Shown here: positions 3,921 to 5,194 of the stretch, piece after piece | How positions within the stretch are numbered: position 1 is the stretch's first letter | Layout: each line of letters starts with the position of its first letter | Assembly: GCA_030248825.1 (NCBI GenBank) | Contig: JARCMB010000132.1 | Span: 1-5,194 of the forward strand | DNA from: Pseudanabaenaceae cyanobacterium MP8IB2.15 | GTDB lineage: Bacteria; Cyanobacteriota; Cyanobacteriia; Pseudanabaenales; Pseudanabaenaceae | Direction of reading: 5' to 3' | DNA: 5,194 nt | Notes under the pieces: generated by a model | The model's input: the letters and a program-made list of their open reading frames with translations, nothing else | Databases searched by the model: none | What the model was told of the DNA's origin: nothing | Program-made: the position numbers and the translations under genes

Positions 3921-5194
3921 ATGAATAAGCCTACACATATCACGCCTGCTTTTGCTCTACCAGATCTAGTAGAAATTCAGCGGGAAAGCTTCCGATGGTT
4001 TCTGGAAGAAGGTTTGATTGAAGAATTAGACAGTTTTTCACCCATCACCGATTATACAGGTAAGATGGAGCTGCATTTCGTTGGTAAGGACTATAAGCTC
4101 AAAAGCCCTAAGTATAGTGTCGATGAAGCCAAACGACGAGATGCAACTTACGCGGTACAAATGTATGTCCCGACGCGCCTGATCAACAAAGAAACAGGTG
4201 AAATCAAAGAACAAGAGGTGTTTGTTGGCGATCTGCCATTAATGACAGATCGTGGCACATTCATCATCAATGGCGCAGAGCGGGTCATTGTTAATCAGAT
4301 CGTGCGTAGTCCTGGGGTTTATTACAAATCTGAAACCGATAAAAATAGCCGACGTACCTACAACGCTAGTTTAATCCCAAATCGTGGTGCCTGGCTAAAG
4401 TTTGAAACCGACAAAAACGACCTCGTGTGGGTACGGATTGACAAAACCCGTAAGCTTTCTGCTCAGGTATTGCTCAAAGCACTAGGCTTGACTGACGCTG
4501 AAATCTTTGATTCCTTACGCCATCCTGAATATTTTCAGAAAACAATTGATAAAGAAGGGCAGTTTGACGAAGAACAAGCCCTGATGGAACTTTATCGTAA
4601 ACTGCGACCAGGTGAACCTCCTACGGTTACAGGTGGTCATCAGTTGTTGGAGTCTCGCTTCTTCGATCCTAAACGTTATGATTTAGGGCGAGTTGGACGA
4701 TACAAACTCAACAAGAAACTACGTCTCAATATTCCTGACACCACTCGCGTCCTTACGCCTGAAGATATTCTGTCAGCGATCAACTATCTGATCAATCTAG
4801 AGTTTGATGTCGGTCAGGTTGACGATATCGATCACTTGGGTAATCGCCGCGTGCGGTCAGTCGGAGAATTGTTGCAAAACCAAGTGCGAGTTGGACTTAA
4901 CCGCCTAGAGCGGATCATTCGGGAACGGATGACTGTTTCTGATGCCGATTCTCTTACACCTGCATCGTTGGTCAACCCCAAACCATTAGTTGCGGCGATC
5001 AAGGAATTCTTTGGCTCCAGCCAGCTCTCTCAGTTTATGGATCAGACTAACCCTCTAGCAGAACTGACTCACAAACGTCGCCTTAGTGCCCTCGGGCCTG
5101 GTGGTTTGACCCGTGAACGCGCAGGCTTTGCTGTGCGGGATATTCACCCTAGCCATTATGGTCGGATCTGCCCGATCGAAACTCCAGAAGGTCC
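3921..5194 (+). CDS. rpoB: DNA-directed RNA polymerase beta subunit (5' part, runs off the right edge)
   Basis: This is the catalytic beta subunit of RNA polymerase. In cyanobacteria it works with split beta' subunits, RpoC1 and RpoC2, whose genes normally follow. The first 424 codons are present, about 40% of the usual length of roughly 1,100 residues. The N-terminus PAFALPDLVEIQRESFRWFL is the family start. The protrusion and lobe follow, with GDLPLMTDRGTFIINGAERV at about 103-122 and RSPGVYYKSETDKN at 129-142. The rifampicin-binding cluster (366-392, bases 5016-5096) reads SSQLSQFMDQ...THKRRLSALG. Asp374, His384, Arg387 and Ser389 sit where E. coli has D516, H526, R529 and S531, so the site looks wild type. 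The fragment ends in GRICPIETPEG. There is no clear Shine-Dalgarno before the ATG, which is common in cyanobacteria. CGATCG occurs only once here, in keeping with strong protein constraint. Confidence 0.98.
   Translation, partial: MNKPTHITPAFALPDLVEIQRESFRWFLEEGLIEELDSFSPITDYTGKMELHFVGKDYKLKSPKYSVDEAKRRDATYAVQMYVPTRLINKETGEIKEQEVFVGDLPLMTDRGTFIINGAERVIVNQIVRSPGVYYKSETDKNSRRTYNASLIPNRGAWLKFETDKNDLVWVRIDKTRKLSAQVLLKALGLTDAEIFDSLRHPEYFQKTIDKEGQFDEEQALMELYRKLRPGEPPTVTGGHQLLESRFFDPKRYDLGRVGRYKLNKKLRLNIPDTTRVLTPEDILSAINYLINLEFDVGQVDDIDHLGNRRVRSVGELLQNQVRVGLNRLERIIRERMTVSDADSLTPASLVNPKPLVAAIKEFFGSSQLSQFMDQTNPLAELTHKRRLSALGPGGLTRERAGFAVRDIHPSHYGRICPIETPEG

Overview
The window looks cyanobacterial. 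RpoB is almost identical in wording to cyanobacterial RpoB as I remember it. The palindrome CGATCG, the core of the cyanobacterial HIP1 octamer GCGATCGC, is strongly over-represented, and two full HIP1 sites occur (985-992 and 3548-3555). I cannot name a genus.

Left part (1-432): a short HicB-type antitoxin-like gene (101-274) has no HicA partner in view and appears shortened by a frameshift. A possible divergent gene runs off the left edge (1-79, minus). A 30-codon reading frame (333-425, minus) lies directly behind the next gene and in frame with it.

Centre-left (432-2247): a large minus-strand gene encodes a multi-pass membrane protein of the site-2 protease/EGY type. All three expected zinc ligands are replaced, so it is probably a non-catalytic pseudoprotease. 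Diverging from it is a 69-residue zinc-ribbon protein with a good ribosome binding site.

Centre (2248-2812): 565 bases without an intact gene. They hold a GC-rich imperfect hairpin that could be a leftover IS200/IS605-type end. They also hold what I read as the internally deleted remnant of an SSL2/COG1061-type helicase gene that still has its Shine-Dalgarno sequence and start codon.

Right part (2813-5194): a tandem-domain universal stress protein with worn ATP-binding loops, then 253 non-coding bases carrying a near-consensus SigA promoter, then the first 424 codons of rpoB, which runs off the right edge. A 23-bp near-palindrome sits exactly over the -10 box of the rpoB promoter, and a third copy of its half-site lies 44 bp upstream.

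The genes do not form one pathway. The region is a housekeeping anchor (rpoB) next to membrane and stress proteins and small, partly decaying accessory genes. I see no clear new multi-gene system. The best leads are the pseudoprotease, the operator-like palindrome on the rpoB promoter, and the decaying hicB and helicase loci.
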